Part shown: positions 51,635 to 59,571 of the stretch, piece after piece
How the letters are laid out: each line of letters begins with the position of its first letter
Position numbering within the stretch: the stretch's first letter is position 1
Source of the DNA: Methanoculleus caldifontis
Lineage (GTDB): Archaea; Halobacteriota; Methanomicrobia; Methanomicrobiales; Methanoculleaceae
Direction: 5' to 3'
NCBI RefSeq assembly: GCF_032842345.1
Contig: NZ_WBKO01000001.1
Location: 310,001-374,000, forward strand
DNA: 64,000 nucleotides
The notes under the pieces: generated by a model
Told to the model about the DNA's origin: nothing
Database searches by the model: none
The model's input: the letters and a program-made list of their open reading frames with translations, nothing else
Program-made: the position numbers and the translations under genes

Positions 51635-51991
51635 CTCATTTCATCTCGTTCTCCGGCTCCCGTGCGGGCCGGTCGCCCGGCGGGGCCGGGCATCCCCCCT
51701 CCAGATAACCGGCCGGGTAAGGACCGTTTCGACAACCAGGCCCCTCATGCCGATTAATTGCAACGATATCGCGTTATCCGGAGGTATCTGATATATTCAG
51801 AATATGCAATATAATAATTTCCATTCAATATTAAACTTTAATTACCGTTTAAGTTAATAATAATGGATATTCGTTCTGTTTTTTGATAGAAATGGAAATT
51901 TGATCGCCTCGACAGGACCTTCATGGACCCACCCCGCCTGCCGGAGGAAAGAAATCCCGGCCCGTCGAACCACTCCTCCGGAAAGGATACC
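51635..51991. other. Divergent A/T-rich promoter region
   Basis: Lies between the receptor gene (minus) and a small gene (plus). Right half very A/T-rich with boxes such as TTAATAATAATGG near 51853. GAATATATC on the minus strand fits a receptor promoter and overlaps the palindrome ATATTC-A-GAATAT (51793-51805). No gene seen. Confidence 0.5.
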
Positions 51992-52384
51992 ATGACCGAG
52001 ATACTCGATCCCGTCTACTCCCCGGGAAGACCGGAGGAACTCGAACAGTTCGGCCTCGCAGTGGGGGCCCGGGTCCCGCTCTGCGACCTCAAGGCCCTGC
52101 AGGAGCGCCACGGGTTTGAGGCCGTCCTCTACTTCGACGAAGACCTCGCCCGAAACTCGACGCTCGGCGCCGACGCTCACGACTTCCGGATCGTCCCGGT
52201 CCAGGCCCGGCCGTTCATGCCGCTTACCGTGTTCCTGCAGGTTATGGCGGAGCACGACCCGGAGTTCGCGGACCGGGTGCAGAGCGAGCCCCGGCTGGTC
52301 GAGGTGCTCGAGGCCGGGACGATCGACCGCTGCTCCGGGTGCGTCCACTGTATAAAGCCCTACGTCAAGGGGCTGCTGCTGTAA
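51992..52384 (+). CDS. Hypothetical protein with C-terminal CSGCVHC motif
   Basis: A 130-residue protein not assigned to a family. The start MTEILDPVYSPGRPEELEQF follows GGAAAGGATACC. A central RIVPVQARPFMPLTVFLQVM segment and the tail CSGCVHCIKPYVKGLLL, with CxxCxxC, suggest metal or cluster binding at the C-terminus (inference). A longer frame upstream (from 51923) has Pro-rich non-coding sense. The gene is convergent with the 2H phosphoesterase, with a degenerate repeat copy F between them. Confidence 0.6.
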   Translation: MTEILDPVYSPGRPEELEQFGLAVGARVPLCDLKALQERHGFEAVLYFDEDLARNSTLGADAHDFRIVPVQARPFMPLTVFLQVMAEHDPEFADRVQSEPRLVEVLEAGTIDRCSGCVHCIKPYVKGLLL

Positions 52385-52429
52385 GTCATACTCTGCAAAC
52401 GGGGGCGAGTCAGAGCATCGCAGATGCGA

Positions 52430-52506
52430 ACGTCCGGAGCCGCGAAGGCCCGAAGTTGGTGCAGCGGGTAGTTAATCTCTTTCGCGTTCTTCGCGCCTTC
52501 GCGTGA
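52430..52506. repeat. Dispersed structured repeat, copy F (short, degenerate)
   Basis: GAGCCGCGAAGGCCCGAAG and, 47 bases on, TCTTCGCGCCTTCGCGTGAG: the two arms of the dispersed repeat without the mini-hairpin array. It lies between convergent genes. Confidence 0.65.
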
Positions 52507-52595
52507 GACCGCATCGAATCGAAGACCTCCGGGTATTGAAGGGAGAGACGACGACGCGGCCCCAATGGAGGGGTTTATCCAGAGTTGTGGGCTTA

Positions 52596-53255
52596 TCACC
52601 GCGCCGTCCCGCCGGGAGCCGTGAGTTGTCCGGTGCCGAGGCCGAACTCGGCGAGGGTCCGCCGGCAGGTGCAGTGGGCCCCCAGGTGGCAGACGGCCGC
52701 TCTCGCCACCTCGAACCGGAGGGGGAGAGCGAGGCCGGGAACAAGCTCGGGAAGGTCCCCGTAGCCGAGCGTGATGTGCGGGGAGTAATGCTCGTACGCG
52801 CCGGCCTTCCCGAACCGGGCAAGGCAGTCGACGGACGACGCGGAGACCTCGCCCGCGAACATGCCGGGCCCTGCCGGAGGTGCCGCATAGGGCTTTACGG
52901 CGTTCATCACGGTCTTGTGGAAGAGCTGAAGGATCTCAGCCCGGAAGACGTGGAAGACCGGGATGGTCCCTCCGGTGCCCGTGTGGTACTTCGCGACGGA
53001 ATCGATGGTCACGGTCATCGGCGAGCAATGCCGGGTGATCCGGTCCACTCTCGCAACGACGTCGCGGATATCCTCACGCTTCACCGGGAGCATCGCGACC
53101 GTGATATGCGGGAGGCAGTCCTCGCGGTCGAGACGTATCCCCCCGTCATGGTTGCCGGCGAGCAGGGTCCGGTTGGCGTTGATCGCCATATCCATGACCG
53201 GGCCGGGCGGGAGGAGGACGATATCGAGAGCAACAGTATCGGGAAGTTCGTGCAT
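52596..53255 (-). CDS. 2H phosphoesterase / 2'-5' RNA ligase family protein
   Basis: A 219-residue protein with two HxT motifs, LPHITVAMLPV in the N-terminal half and YSPHITLGYGDL in the C-terminal half, the active-site pair of the LigT/2H fold. Such enzymes open cyclic phosphates on RNA ends or nucleotides. The N-terminus MHELPDTVALDIVLLPPGPV fits strand one. Residues between the motifs are usual. Natural substrate unknown. Confidence 0.82.
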   Translation of the reverse strand: MHELPDTVALDIVLLPPGPVMDMAINANRTLLAGNHDGGIRLDREDCLPHITVAMLPVKREDIRDVVARVDRITRHCSPMTVTIDSVAKYHTGTGGTIPVFHVFRAEILQLFHKTVMNAVKPYAAPPAGPGMFAGEVSASSVDCLARFGKAGAYEHYSPHITLGYGDLPELVPGLALPLRFEVARAAVCHLGAHCTCRRTLAEFGLGTGQLTAPGGTAR

Positions 53256-53349
53256 GAAGGCCCGATCGGGCAGCAGAGGTAAAAAAGAGTTTTCCTCCGG
53301 AGGCCGGCAGCCTCCGTCGTGACCCCGCCGGAACAGTGCCGGGCTCCGT

Positions 53350-53550
53350 TCACCACCTCACGCCGAAGACCGGTTCCTCTTCGACGATGTTCGTGATTCT
53401 CCTGACGCTTGCCTCCATCGGGACGTCTTTTCCACTGCAAAGTCCCTGTTTGAGTTGTTCAAGGCCTTCGGCCACCGAATCGTCCTTCGAACGGACACCG
53501 TCCACCGTCACCCGGAACGTCAGCGTCACGAGCCATTGGGTCGTTTCCAT
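53350..53550 (-). CDS. Small hypothetical protein
   Basis: A 66-residue protein, METTQWLVTLTFRVTVDGVR then VAEGLEQLKQGLCSGKDVPM. The ATG follows GAGGGGAAGAG, a good ribosome-binding site, and composition is coding-like. One alpha/beta unit can be guessed (strand, helix, strand). No family recognised. It lies 94 bases upstream of the 2H phosphoesterase on the same strand. Confidence 0.5.
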   Translation of the reverse strand: METTQWLVTLTFRVTVDGVRSKDDSVAEGLEQLKQGLCSGKDVPMEASVRRITNIVEEEPVFGVRW

Positions 53551-53971
53551 CTCTTCCCCTCACAACGAGAGCGGAGTATGCCGCCCGGGGAAGATAAAGG
53601 CAGCTCACGATCGGACCCAAAACCCGCCGCGGTGTTGAGGAGGACAGGTTTCCGGAGGCGAAACGGCAAAAGGACCGGCAAACGAGAACGGAGAGACAGC
53701 ACAGCGGCACGGGCCTCATCCGGATCGCGAGGACGTGTAGAGAAGGTATAGAGCGTTGCAAAAGGAATGGAGGCATATTTTCGACTGCTCATCCGGGTAA
53801 CCCGTCCTGTACTGACTCGCCGTATCCCGCGCAGAGTATAATTTTGAGATGATAAAAATATTTTGAGCGGTGCCATGCCGTGCGCATCCGCGGAAGCGGT
53901 CGGGCGCAACGAATATATAGAAGCATAAGCGACTCCGGGGCTCCAGAGATCAGATCGAGGAGGGAAGAGAC
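53551..53971. other. Intergenic region, no gene seen
   Basis: About 420 bases. Open frames on either strand have poor coding composition. GAATATATAG near 53910-53919 and AGGAGGG-type sequence near 53957 serve the surface-protein gene. Confidence 0.45.
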
Positions 53972-55210
53972 ATGGTCCGGAGATCCGGGAGTATCGCAGG
54001 CGCTATCATCCTGCTCCTGCTGCTCGTCCCGGCGGCGGTTGCACAGGGCCCGACGGTGATGGTCTCCAACTACACCGTCACCCCTGCAGTCCTGATGCCC
54101 GGCGACGAAGGGACGATCACGGTGGTCCTCTCGAGCACCGCCCGGGTGGCTACGGGAGCGCCGTTCGAGATCCGGGTGGACCCCGGCACCGGCGGAGCGA
54201 ACGCCACGCAGCCGGCCGCTCCGGAGAACGCCTATATCGAGAGCGTCCTCTTGAACGGCCAGGGAGTCGAGGTCCTGAGCGGCAGTTTCCAGGATATCGG
54301 CGAGATCGGCCCCGGCCAGTCCTTCCCGATCACCTTCCGGATCCGCGCCCCCGGAGAGGAGGGGATCTACTTCCCCCAGGTCTGGGTCAGGGTGCGGGAT
54401 GCGACGGGCGTGCGCTACCCGGTCCCGGTGAACGTCAACTCCGCGCACGCCCTGACCAGGAGGCCCGCGCTCAGGGTGGAGAGGACCGTCCCGGCCTCGG
54501 TCGACCCCGGCGACCCCTTCAGCATCACGCTCACCATCGTGAACGAGGGCCAGGCGAGCGCAGGCGACGTCGCCGTCCGCATCAACACGACCTCCGGCGC
54601 CCTCACCCTGCGAGACCCTGAGAACTACTACATCCCCGAACTCCGCCCCGGAGAGGCGTCGGTGCTGAACCTGACCTTCGAGACCGACACCGCCGTCCCG
54701 CTCGGCCTCACGCCGGTCCTCGTCGGCATCGAGTACCGGAGCGCCGATCTGGCGACGTTCCGGCAGGCGGCGACGATCGGCATTCCCGTCGTCGGCCGGG
54801 CCGTGATGGGCATCGCCGCCGTCAGGACGGAACCCGCCCGGATCGCCGCCGGGAGCACGGTCGACCTGACGATCCGGCTTGAGAACACCGGGACGGCGAA
54901 CGCGGAGTCGGTCCGCGCAACCGTCGATGAGATCCCTCTCCCGGGGACAAAAGAGGCCTTTCTCGGGACGATCGAGCCGGGGAACGACGCTCCTGCCGTC
55001 TTCGCTCTCGAGGCCGACCGGGCGGGGACGTTCGACTACGTCCTCACGATAGAGTACGCCGACGATTACGGGGCGCACGTGACCCGGCAGAACCTCCAGA
55101 TGGTTGTTGCGGAGAGGGACCCCGTCCCGACGATCGCCGCAGTAGCGGCGGTCCTCATCGTCGCCGCCGCGGTCCTGGTCCTCTGGCGCAGGAGACGGAA
55201 GGAGGAGTGA
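53972..55210 (+). CDS. Exported CARDB-like surface protein of an ABC system
   Basis: A 412-residue protein: signal peptide SIAGAIILLLLLVPAAVAQG (cleavage after AVAQ), three immunoglobulin-like domains (about 28-150, 155-265, 275-380) with VTPAVLMPGDEGTITVVL, PASVDPGDPFSITLTIVNEG and TEPARIAAGSTVDLTIRLEN, then a C-terminal TM helix VAAVLIVAAAVLVLWRRRRK. This is the COG1361/CARDB layout common in archaeal S-layer-linked proteins. The ATG follows GAGGGAAGAGAC. The permease gene starts seven bases after its stop, so it probably serves as the outer-facing partner of the transporter. Confidence 0.8.
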   Translation: MVRRSGSIAGAIILLLLLVPAAVAQGPTVMVSNYTVTPAVLMPGDEGTITVVLSSTARVATGAPFEIRVDPGTGGANATQPAAPENAYIESVLLNGQGVEVLSGSFQDIGEIGPGQSFPITFRIRAPGEEGIYFPQVWVRVRDATGVRYPVPVNVNSAHALTRRPALRVERTVPASVDPGDPFSITLTIVNEGQASAGDVAVRINTTSGALTLRDPENYYIPELRPGEASVLNLTFETDTAVPLGLTPVLVGIEYRSADLATFRQAATIGIPVVGRAVMGIAAVRTEPARIAAGSTVDLTIRLENTGTANAESVRATVDEIPLPGTKEAFLGTIEPGNDAPAVFALEADRAGTFDYVLTIEYADDYGAHVTRQNLQMVVAERDPVPTIAAVAAVLIVAAAVLVLWRRRRKEE

Positions 55211-55216
55211 CCGTCC

Positions 55217-56419
55217 GTGATCACAGGCCTCAGGGTCGCCGCGTTCCTCGCCTGGAAATCCATCCGGCGGGGGAGCAAGGGGACGCTCGTCCTCACCATC
55301 ATGATCGTCGCCCTCATCTTCGTGAACCTGGTCTTCCTGCCCTCGATCATCTCCGGGGTCGTCCAGACCTTCGACACCCAGTCGATCGAGTTCGACTTCG
55401 GGAACCTGGTCATCGAGCCCCGCGAGGGCAGCCGGTACATCGACGGCGTCGCATCCCTCCAGAGGCAGATCGAGCGCATACCGGGGATCACCGGCACGTC
55501 CCCGCGGACGGCCGCAGGCGTTACCTACTTCTATAAGGGCCGCAACACCGCGAGCACGCTCTACGGTATAAACCCGGCAGACGAGCGGTCGGTGACCAGG
55601 ATCGCCGAGTTCATGACCGAGGGGGAGTTCCTCTCGAACGGCGATACCGACGCGATCGTGATGGGCGCGACCCTTGCGGGGACGGAGGGGGACGAGGGGG
55701 GCGGCCTCCCCACGCTTGAGGGGGTCGTGGTCGGCGACTCGGTTGAGGTGGGTTACCCGAACGGGGAAGCAAGGACTTACCGGGTGAAAGGGATCTTTGA
55801 GACCCAGTCCTTCGGGGTCGATACGTCGGCCTTCGTCACCAACCGCGAGATGAGCGGGGTGCTCGGCCTCCAGGACCAGGCGTCCGTGATCCTGGTGAAG
55901 ACCGAAGAGAACGGGAGGGAAGAGGAGTTCCAGAGAGAACTGCTCTCCTACGGCATCCAGGAGGAGGTCCGGACATACCAGGAGAAGGCGGGAGGGTTCG
56001 TCGACCAGGCGATCCAGAGTTTCAACATCATCAACGCGATCTCGACCCTGGTCAGCCTGATCATCGCCATCGTGGTGATCTTCATCGTGATCTTCATCAA
56101 CACCGTAAACCGGCGGCGGCAGATCGGGATCTTAAAGGCGATCGGGATCGACCAGCAGATCATCATCAACTCCTACGTCCTCCAGGTGCTCTTCATCACC
56201 GTGGTCGGGGCGCTCGTCGGGATGGTGCTGAACGCCGGCGTGACGGCCTACCTGACCGCCTACCCGCTCGTCTTCCCCGGCGGCCCGGTCTACCCGGTTG
56301 TTGAGGTGTCGGCGGTCCTCTGGAGCGTCGCGAGCCTCTTTGCGGTCTCGCTCCCGGCAGGCTACATCCCGGCATGGAGGATCGCGCGGGAGGATATCCT
56401 CACCGCGATCAGGGGGTGA
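55217..56419 (+). CDS. ABC transporter permease, MacB/FtsX type
   Basis: A 400-residue permease with one N-terminal TM helix (TLVLTIMIVALIFVNLVFLP), an extracellular domain of about 240 residues, and three C-terminal helices beginning NIINAISTLVSLIIAIVVIF, then the MacB/FtsX motif NRRRQIGILKAIGIDQQIII, and a final VSAVLWSVASLFAVSLPAGY ending EDILTAIRG. Such permeases drive extracytoplasmic movement or export rather than classic import. Start follows GGAGGAGTGACCGTCC. The ATPase gene begins four bases after its stop. Confidence 0.88.
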   Translation: MITGLRVAAFLAWKSIRRGSKGTLVLTIMIVALIFVNLVFLPSIISGVVQTFDTQSIEFDFGNLVIEPREGSRYIDGVASLQRQIERIPGITGTSPRTAAGVTYFYKGRNTASTLYGINPADERSVTRIAEFMTEGEFLSNGDTDAIVMGATLAGTEGDEGGGLPTLEGVVVGDSVEVGYPNGEARTYRVKGIFETQSFGVDTSAFVTNREMSGVLGLQDQASVILVKTEENGREEEFQRELLSYGIQEEVRTYQEKAGGFVDQAIQSFNIINAISTLVSLIIAIVVIFIVIFINTVNRRRQIGILKAIGIDQQIIINSYVLQVLFITVVGALVGMVLNAGVTAYLTAYPLVFPGGPVYPVVEVSAVLWSVASLFAVSLPAGYIPAWRIAREDILTAIRG

Positions 56420-56423
56420 ACGG

Positions 56424-57110
56424 ATGATCGTCGCCGAAGATCTCACCAGGGTCTACACCATGGGCAGGGTGGAGGTCCGCGCCCTCCGGGGCGTCTCGCT
56501 CTCGGTCGCAAAGGGAGAGTTCGTCGGGATCATGGGGGCGAGCGGGAGCGGCAAGTCGACGCTCCTCCACATCCTCGGCCTCCTCGACCGGCCCACCTCC
56601 GGGAAGGTTCTCCTTGACGGAACAGACGTCCTCGCCCTCTCCGACAACCGGCGGACGCAGTTCAGGCTGAACCGGCTCGGTTACGTCTTCCAGGATTACG
56701 CCCTCATCGGGGAGCTCACGGCGCTCGAGAACGTCTACTTAACGTCGCTCGTCCGGGGCGACCAGGAGGAGGATTACATGAGGAAGAGCGTCGACATCCT
56801 CGAACGGGTCGGCCTCGGCGACCGGATGGACCACCGGCAGAGCGAACTCTCGGGCGGGGAGCAGCAGCGGGTGGCGATCGCCCGGGCGCTCGTGAACAGC
56901 CCGAGCATCCTGCTCGCCGACGAGCCCTGCGCGAACCTCGACAGCCAGACCTCAAAGAGCATCCTCGACCTCTTCGCACGGTTAAACGAGGAGCTGGAAC
57001 AGACGATCCTGATGGTCTCGCACGAGGACTGGCATAAAGAATACTTCTGCCGGGTCGCCACCCTGCGAGACGGGCTGATCGAGGACGTGACGGAGTGCAG
57101 GAAGGGGTGA
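56424..57110 (+). CDS. ABC transporter ATP-binding protein, LolD/MacB type
   Basis: A 228-residue ATPase. Walker A is GASGSGKST (residues 38-46), Q-loop VFQDYALIGELTALENV, signature LSGGEQQRVAIARAL, Walker B SILLADEPCANLD, and switch His in MVSHEDWH. The family pairs with MacB/FtsX-like permeases, here the gene just upstream. An N-terminally extended frame has no support; ATG 56424 follows GGGGGTGAACGG. The three genes form one export unit. Confidence 0.92.
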   Translation: MIVAEDLTRVYTMGRVEVRALRGVSLSVAKGEFVGIMGASGSGKSTLLHILGLLDRPTSGKVLLDGTDVLALSDNRRTQFRLNRLGYVFQDYALIGELTALENVYLTSLVRGDQEEDYMRKSVDILERVGLGDRMDHRQSELSGGEQQRVAIARALVNSPSILLADEPCANLDSQTSKSILDLFARLNEELEQTILMVSHEDWHKEYFCRVATLRDGLIEDVTECRKG

Positions 57111-57225
57111 GGCCCGAAGCACGGAGGGGCATCGTGTGGGGCGGACCGGCAACCCCGGACAACCGGATGCGGCCGGCCAGGTTACGCCCGACCATGCGGG
57201 CTACACCAGAAAGAACGGCGACACA

Positions 57226-57234
57226 ATTTTATAT
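57226..57234 (+). promoter_or_regulatory. TATA box for the DUF1059 gene
   Basis: TTTTATATC stands about 40 bases before the ATG 57269, which follows GGTGACAGGT. Confidence 0.5.
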
Positions 57235-57268
57235 CAAATCCAGTATACTTTCCCGGCCGGTGACAGGT

Positions 57269-57445
57269 ATGCAGGAACAGAAGACGTTCAGGTGCAAGGA
57301 TCTCGGCCTTGCGTGCGAGTTCGAGGAGAAGGCTGAGGACGAGAACGAGCTGATGAAGCGCATCGAGGGGCACGTCCAGACCATCCACCAGATGAACCCG
57401 GAGCAGCCGGAGACGCAGGAGAAGATCCGCAAAGCGATGAAGTGA
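57269..57445 (+). CDS. DUF1059 small protein
   Basis: A 58-residue protein: MQEQKTFRCKDLGLACEFEE, then ENELMKRIEGHVQTIHQMNP and QEKIRKAMK. This is the DUF1059 pattern (FRCKDLG-C-F...HV...H), of unknown role, with one Cys pair and two His that could bind metal. The ATG 57269 is supported by a TATA box and ribosome-binding site; the upstream open frame belongs to the ABC gene region. A terminator hairpin and T-run follow. Confidence 0.85.
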   Translation: MQEQKTFRCKDLGLACEFEEKAEDENELMKRIEGHVQTIHQMNPEQPETQEKIRKAMK

Positions 57446-57474
57446 GGGGCGAAAGGCCCCGGGCCATCTTTTTT
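57446..57474 (+). terminator. Hairpin and T-run after the DUF1059 gene
   Basis: GGGGC-GAAAG-GCCCC (57446-57460) precedes TTTTTT (57469-57474). Confidence 0.6.
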
Positions 57475-57549
57475 GTCGGCCTGCGGGGATGAACCCGGAG
57501 AGCCTTCCGGTCCGGCCGTCAACCGGAGTGAGCAGCAGGTTCTTCCCCG

Positions 57550-58149
57550 ATGAAGGCCACCCGAACCGGCATGGCACACCACATGGGATCTTCGCGGCAC
57601 CGGCCGGAGGATGAGGCCGCCCGCAGGCGCTGGCAGCACCCCGAGTCCATCCTTGAGGAGATCGGGCTTGCCGCAGGCGAGACCTTCATCGACGTCGGGT
57701 GCGGGGAAGGCTTCTTTGCGCTCCCGGCGGCCCGGATCGTCGGGCCGCACGGCCGCGTCTGCGGTATCGATATCGACGCGGAGGCTCTCGATCTCCTGCA
57801 GGAGAAGTCCTTCCACGAGAAGCTCGGCAACGTCGTCCTCCACCACGGGGCGGCCGAAGAGGCTGTCCTCTGCGAGGGCTGCGCGGACGTCGTCTTCTTC
57901 GGGATCTCCCTTCACGACTTCGAGGACCCGGTCAGGGTGCTTGCCAACGCAAAGCGGATGGCGGCCCCGGAAGGCAGGATCGTCGACGTGGACTGGAAGA
58001 AGGAGCCGCTCCCCCTCGGTCCGCCGGCTGCAAAGAAGTTTGACACGGAGCATGCGGCGTCGCTGATGGCGGAGGCGGGGCTCCGGGTTATCGCGGTCGC
58101 GGACCTGGAGCCCTACCACTACATGGTCACGGCAGTGCCGGAGAGATGA
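57550..58149 (+). CDS. SAM-dependent methyltransferase, class I
   Basis: A 199-residue protein. Motif I is TFIDVGCGEGFFALPAARIV, motif II VCGIDIDAEALDLLQ, then CADVVFFGISLHDFEDPVRV and RMAAPEGRIVDVDWKKEPLP; the tail is VIAVADLEPYHYMVTAVPER. This resembles the UbiE/arsenite methyltransferase-like branch, but the substrate is not known. Alternative starts at the Met codons at positions 8 and 12 are possible. It converges on the lipoprotein gene 17 bases on. Confidence 0.82.
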   Translation: MKATRTGMAHHMGSSRHRPEDEAARRRWQHPESILEEIGLAAGETFIDVGCGEGFFALPAARIVGPHGRVCGIDIDAEALDLLQEKSFHEKLGNVVLHHGAAEEAVLCEGCADVVFFGISLHDFEDPVRVLANAKRMAAPEGRIVDVDWKKEPLPLGPPAAKKFDTEHAASLMAEAGLRVIAVADLEPYHYMVTAVPER

Positions 58150-58166
58150 AAAATGGGGTTTGTGAG

Positions 58167-58781
58167 TTATTTCAGGTTCGCGAGGCCGCCGTAGTTGACG
58201 GCGTTCACGAACGCGTCGAGGTCCTGCTTCGAGCCGTCGTCGAGACTGACGTAAACCATGAACCGCTCGTTCACGCCGATCCAGGTGCCGTAGGAGGCAG
58301 GTTTGGAGAAGAACTCCCAGGAGGGGTGACCGCTGACCCGGCCCTGCTTGTAGTAGCCCTCGGTCGTCTCGAACGAGACGAGCGAGTCCCACGACTCCCA
58401 GTAGCCCACATCATAGTAGGCAGAGTCCTGGATCAGGATCGCCGCCGTGGCGTCGCCCTTCGTGTAGTCGCGGGACGCCCAGGTCCACTGGCCGTCCTCG
58501 ACGGTCCAGGTGGCCCCGACGGGCTCGCCTGCAGTCCAGCCCGCGGGTGCGCCGGGGAGGTACGATATCAGGGTCGCGAACGGAACGGCGGATACGCTTC
58601 CCTGCGCGGCACCCGAGGCGCCGGCGCCGGCGGCGGGGGTCGTGGCGACAGCGGTGGTCACCGGGGTCGTCTGCTGCGCGCCCTCATCGGGTGGTGCCGA
58701 TGTGCAGCCTGCTGCAAGCAGGCAGATCCCGAGCACGACAAGAAGAGCCGGGAAGATCGTTTTAGGAGAGAGGATTCTCAT
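58167..58781 (-). CDS. Exported lipoprotein, hypothetical
   Basis: A 204-residue lipoprotein: MRI, hydrophobic core FPALLVVLGICLL, lipobox LLAAGC, then a Thr/Ala/Pro-rich linker (TTPVTTAVATTPAAG) and a folded domain from about 65 (VPFATLISYLPGAPAGWTAG to DLDAFVNAVNYGGLANLK). Alternate Trp/Tyr strands suggest a beta-rich domain. No function known. A TATA box TTATAAATAC on the minus strand near 58818-58828 and a GAGG site support the start. Confidence 0.72.
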   Translation of the reverse strand: MRILSPKTIFPALLVVLGICLLAAGCTSAPPDEGAQQTTPVTTAVATTPAAGAGASGAAQGSVSAVPFATLISYLPGAPAGWTAGEPVGATWTVEDGQWTWASRDYTKGDATAAILIQDSAYYDVGYWESWDSLVSFETTEGYYKQGRVSGHPSWEFFSKPASYGTWIGVNERFMVYVSLDDGSKQDLDAFVNAVNYGGLANLK

Positions 58782-58998
58782 AACAATGCCCTCAGAGGAA
58801 CCAAATGGGCAGAATTGTATTTATAAGTTGTTATTTCTCGATGAAGGTCATTCCTGTCGGCCGGAATGAATTTCGGGGTGTTCTTAAACCTCCTCCAGAA
58901 CAGATGATCGGCGAAGAGCCGGAGCAGGACAGGGACCGGGGGGCGCCTCTTCCGGAAGTTTAAGAAAATTATTTAACAATTCTAAGCTACCTTACCCC

Positions 58999-59490
58999 AT
59001 GGTTCGGAGAAAGAGTATCTATACCGTCCTGGTTGCAGGGCTTCTCGCCCTGTGCATGCTTGGTGCCGGCTGCACGACGCAGCCGACTGAACAGGAGAAC
59101 GCGACCGTGACCCCCACCCCGGTGACGACCACGACCGTTCCCGAGGCGAACGCAACGACCGCCCCCGAAGAGGAAGGGACCTACGCCTTCAACGAAGTGG
59201 ACGACAACACGACCGTCACCCTCCCGGTCGGGAGCAACCTCACCATCAGCCTCGGCGAGAACCCGACGACCGGATACCAGTGGAACGTCACCTCGTCGAC
59301 CGGACTGCAGTACGTGAACGACACCTACCTCCCGCCGGAGACCGGACTCGTGGGTGCCGGAGGGGTGCATGTCTGGGAGTACATCGCGGCCGAGACCGGC
59401 AACGCCGAGTTCTCTGCAGTTTACACGCGGCCCTGGGAGAACGTGACCGAGAACGACACCACGTTCTCGATGGCGTTCATCATCGAGTAA
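58999..59490 (+). CDS. Chagasin-like (I42) cysteine-protease inhibitor lipoprotein
   Basis: A 163-residue exported protein. Lipobox LGAGC near residue 25 is followed by a Thr/Glu/Asn linker with glycosylation-type NAT/NTT sites, then an inhibitor domain. All three chagasin loops are visible: NPTTGYQW, GAGGVHVWEY and RPWENVT. The family blocks papain-like proteases. ATG lies about 25 bases after AATTATTTAAC, giving a leaderless message. It is a single gene closed by a strong hairpin terminator. Confidence 0.88.
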   Translation: MVRRKSIYTVLVAGLLALCMLGAGCTTQPTEQENATVTPTPVTTTTVPEANATTAPEEEGTYAFNEVDDNTTVTLPVGSNLTISLGENPTTGYQWNVTSSTGLQYVNDTYLPPETGLVGAGGVHVWEYIAAETGNAEFSAVYTRPWENVTENDTTFSMAFIIE

Positions 59491-59502
59491 ACCCCGACGC
59501 CT

Positions 59503-59538
59503 CCCCCGCGGATCGCGCGGGGGTACTCTTCCTTTTTT
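59503..59538 (+). terminator. Hairpin and T6 terminator after the chagasin-like gene
   Basis: CCCCCGCG-GATCG-CGCGGGGG (59503-59523), eight perfect pairs, followed by TTTTTT at 59533-59538. Confidence 0.7.
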
Positions 59539-59571
59539 CGGCATTCTTCGATACGCCGGAGATCTCCCGGG

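Noticed and set aside
53459-53909. Minus-strand ORFs between the small protein and the CARDB gene
   Set aside because: Arg/Ser/Leu-rich products, no ribosome-binding site and no motif; treated as non-coding.
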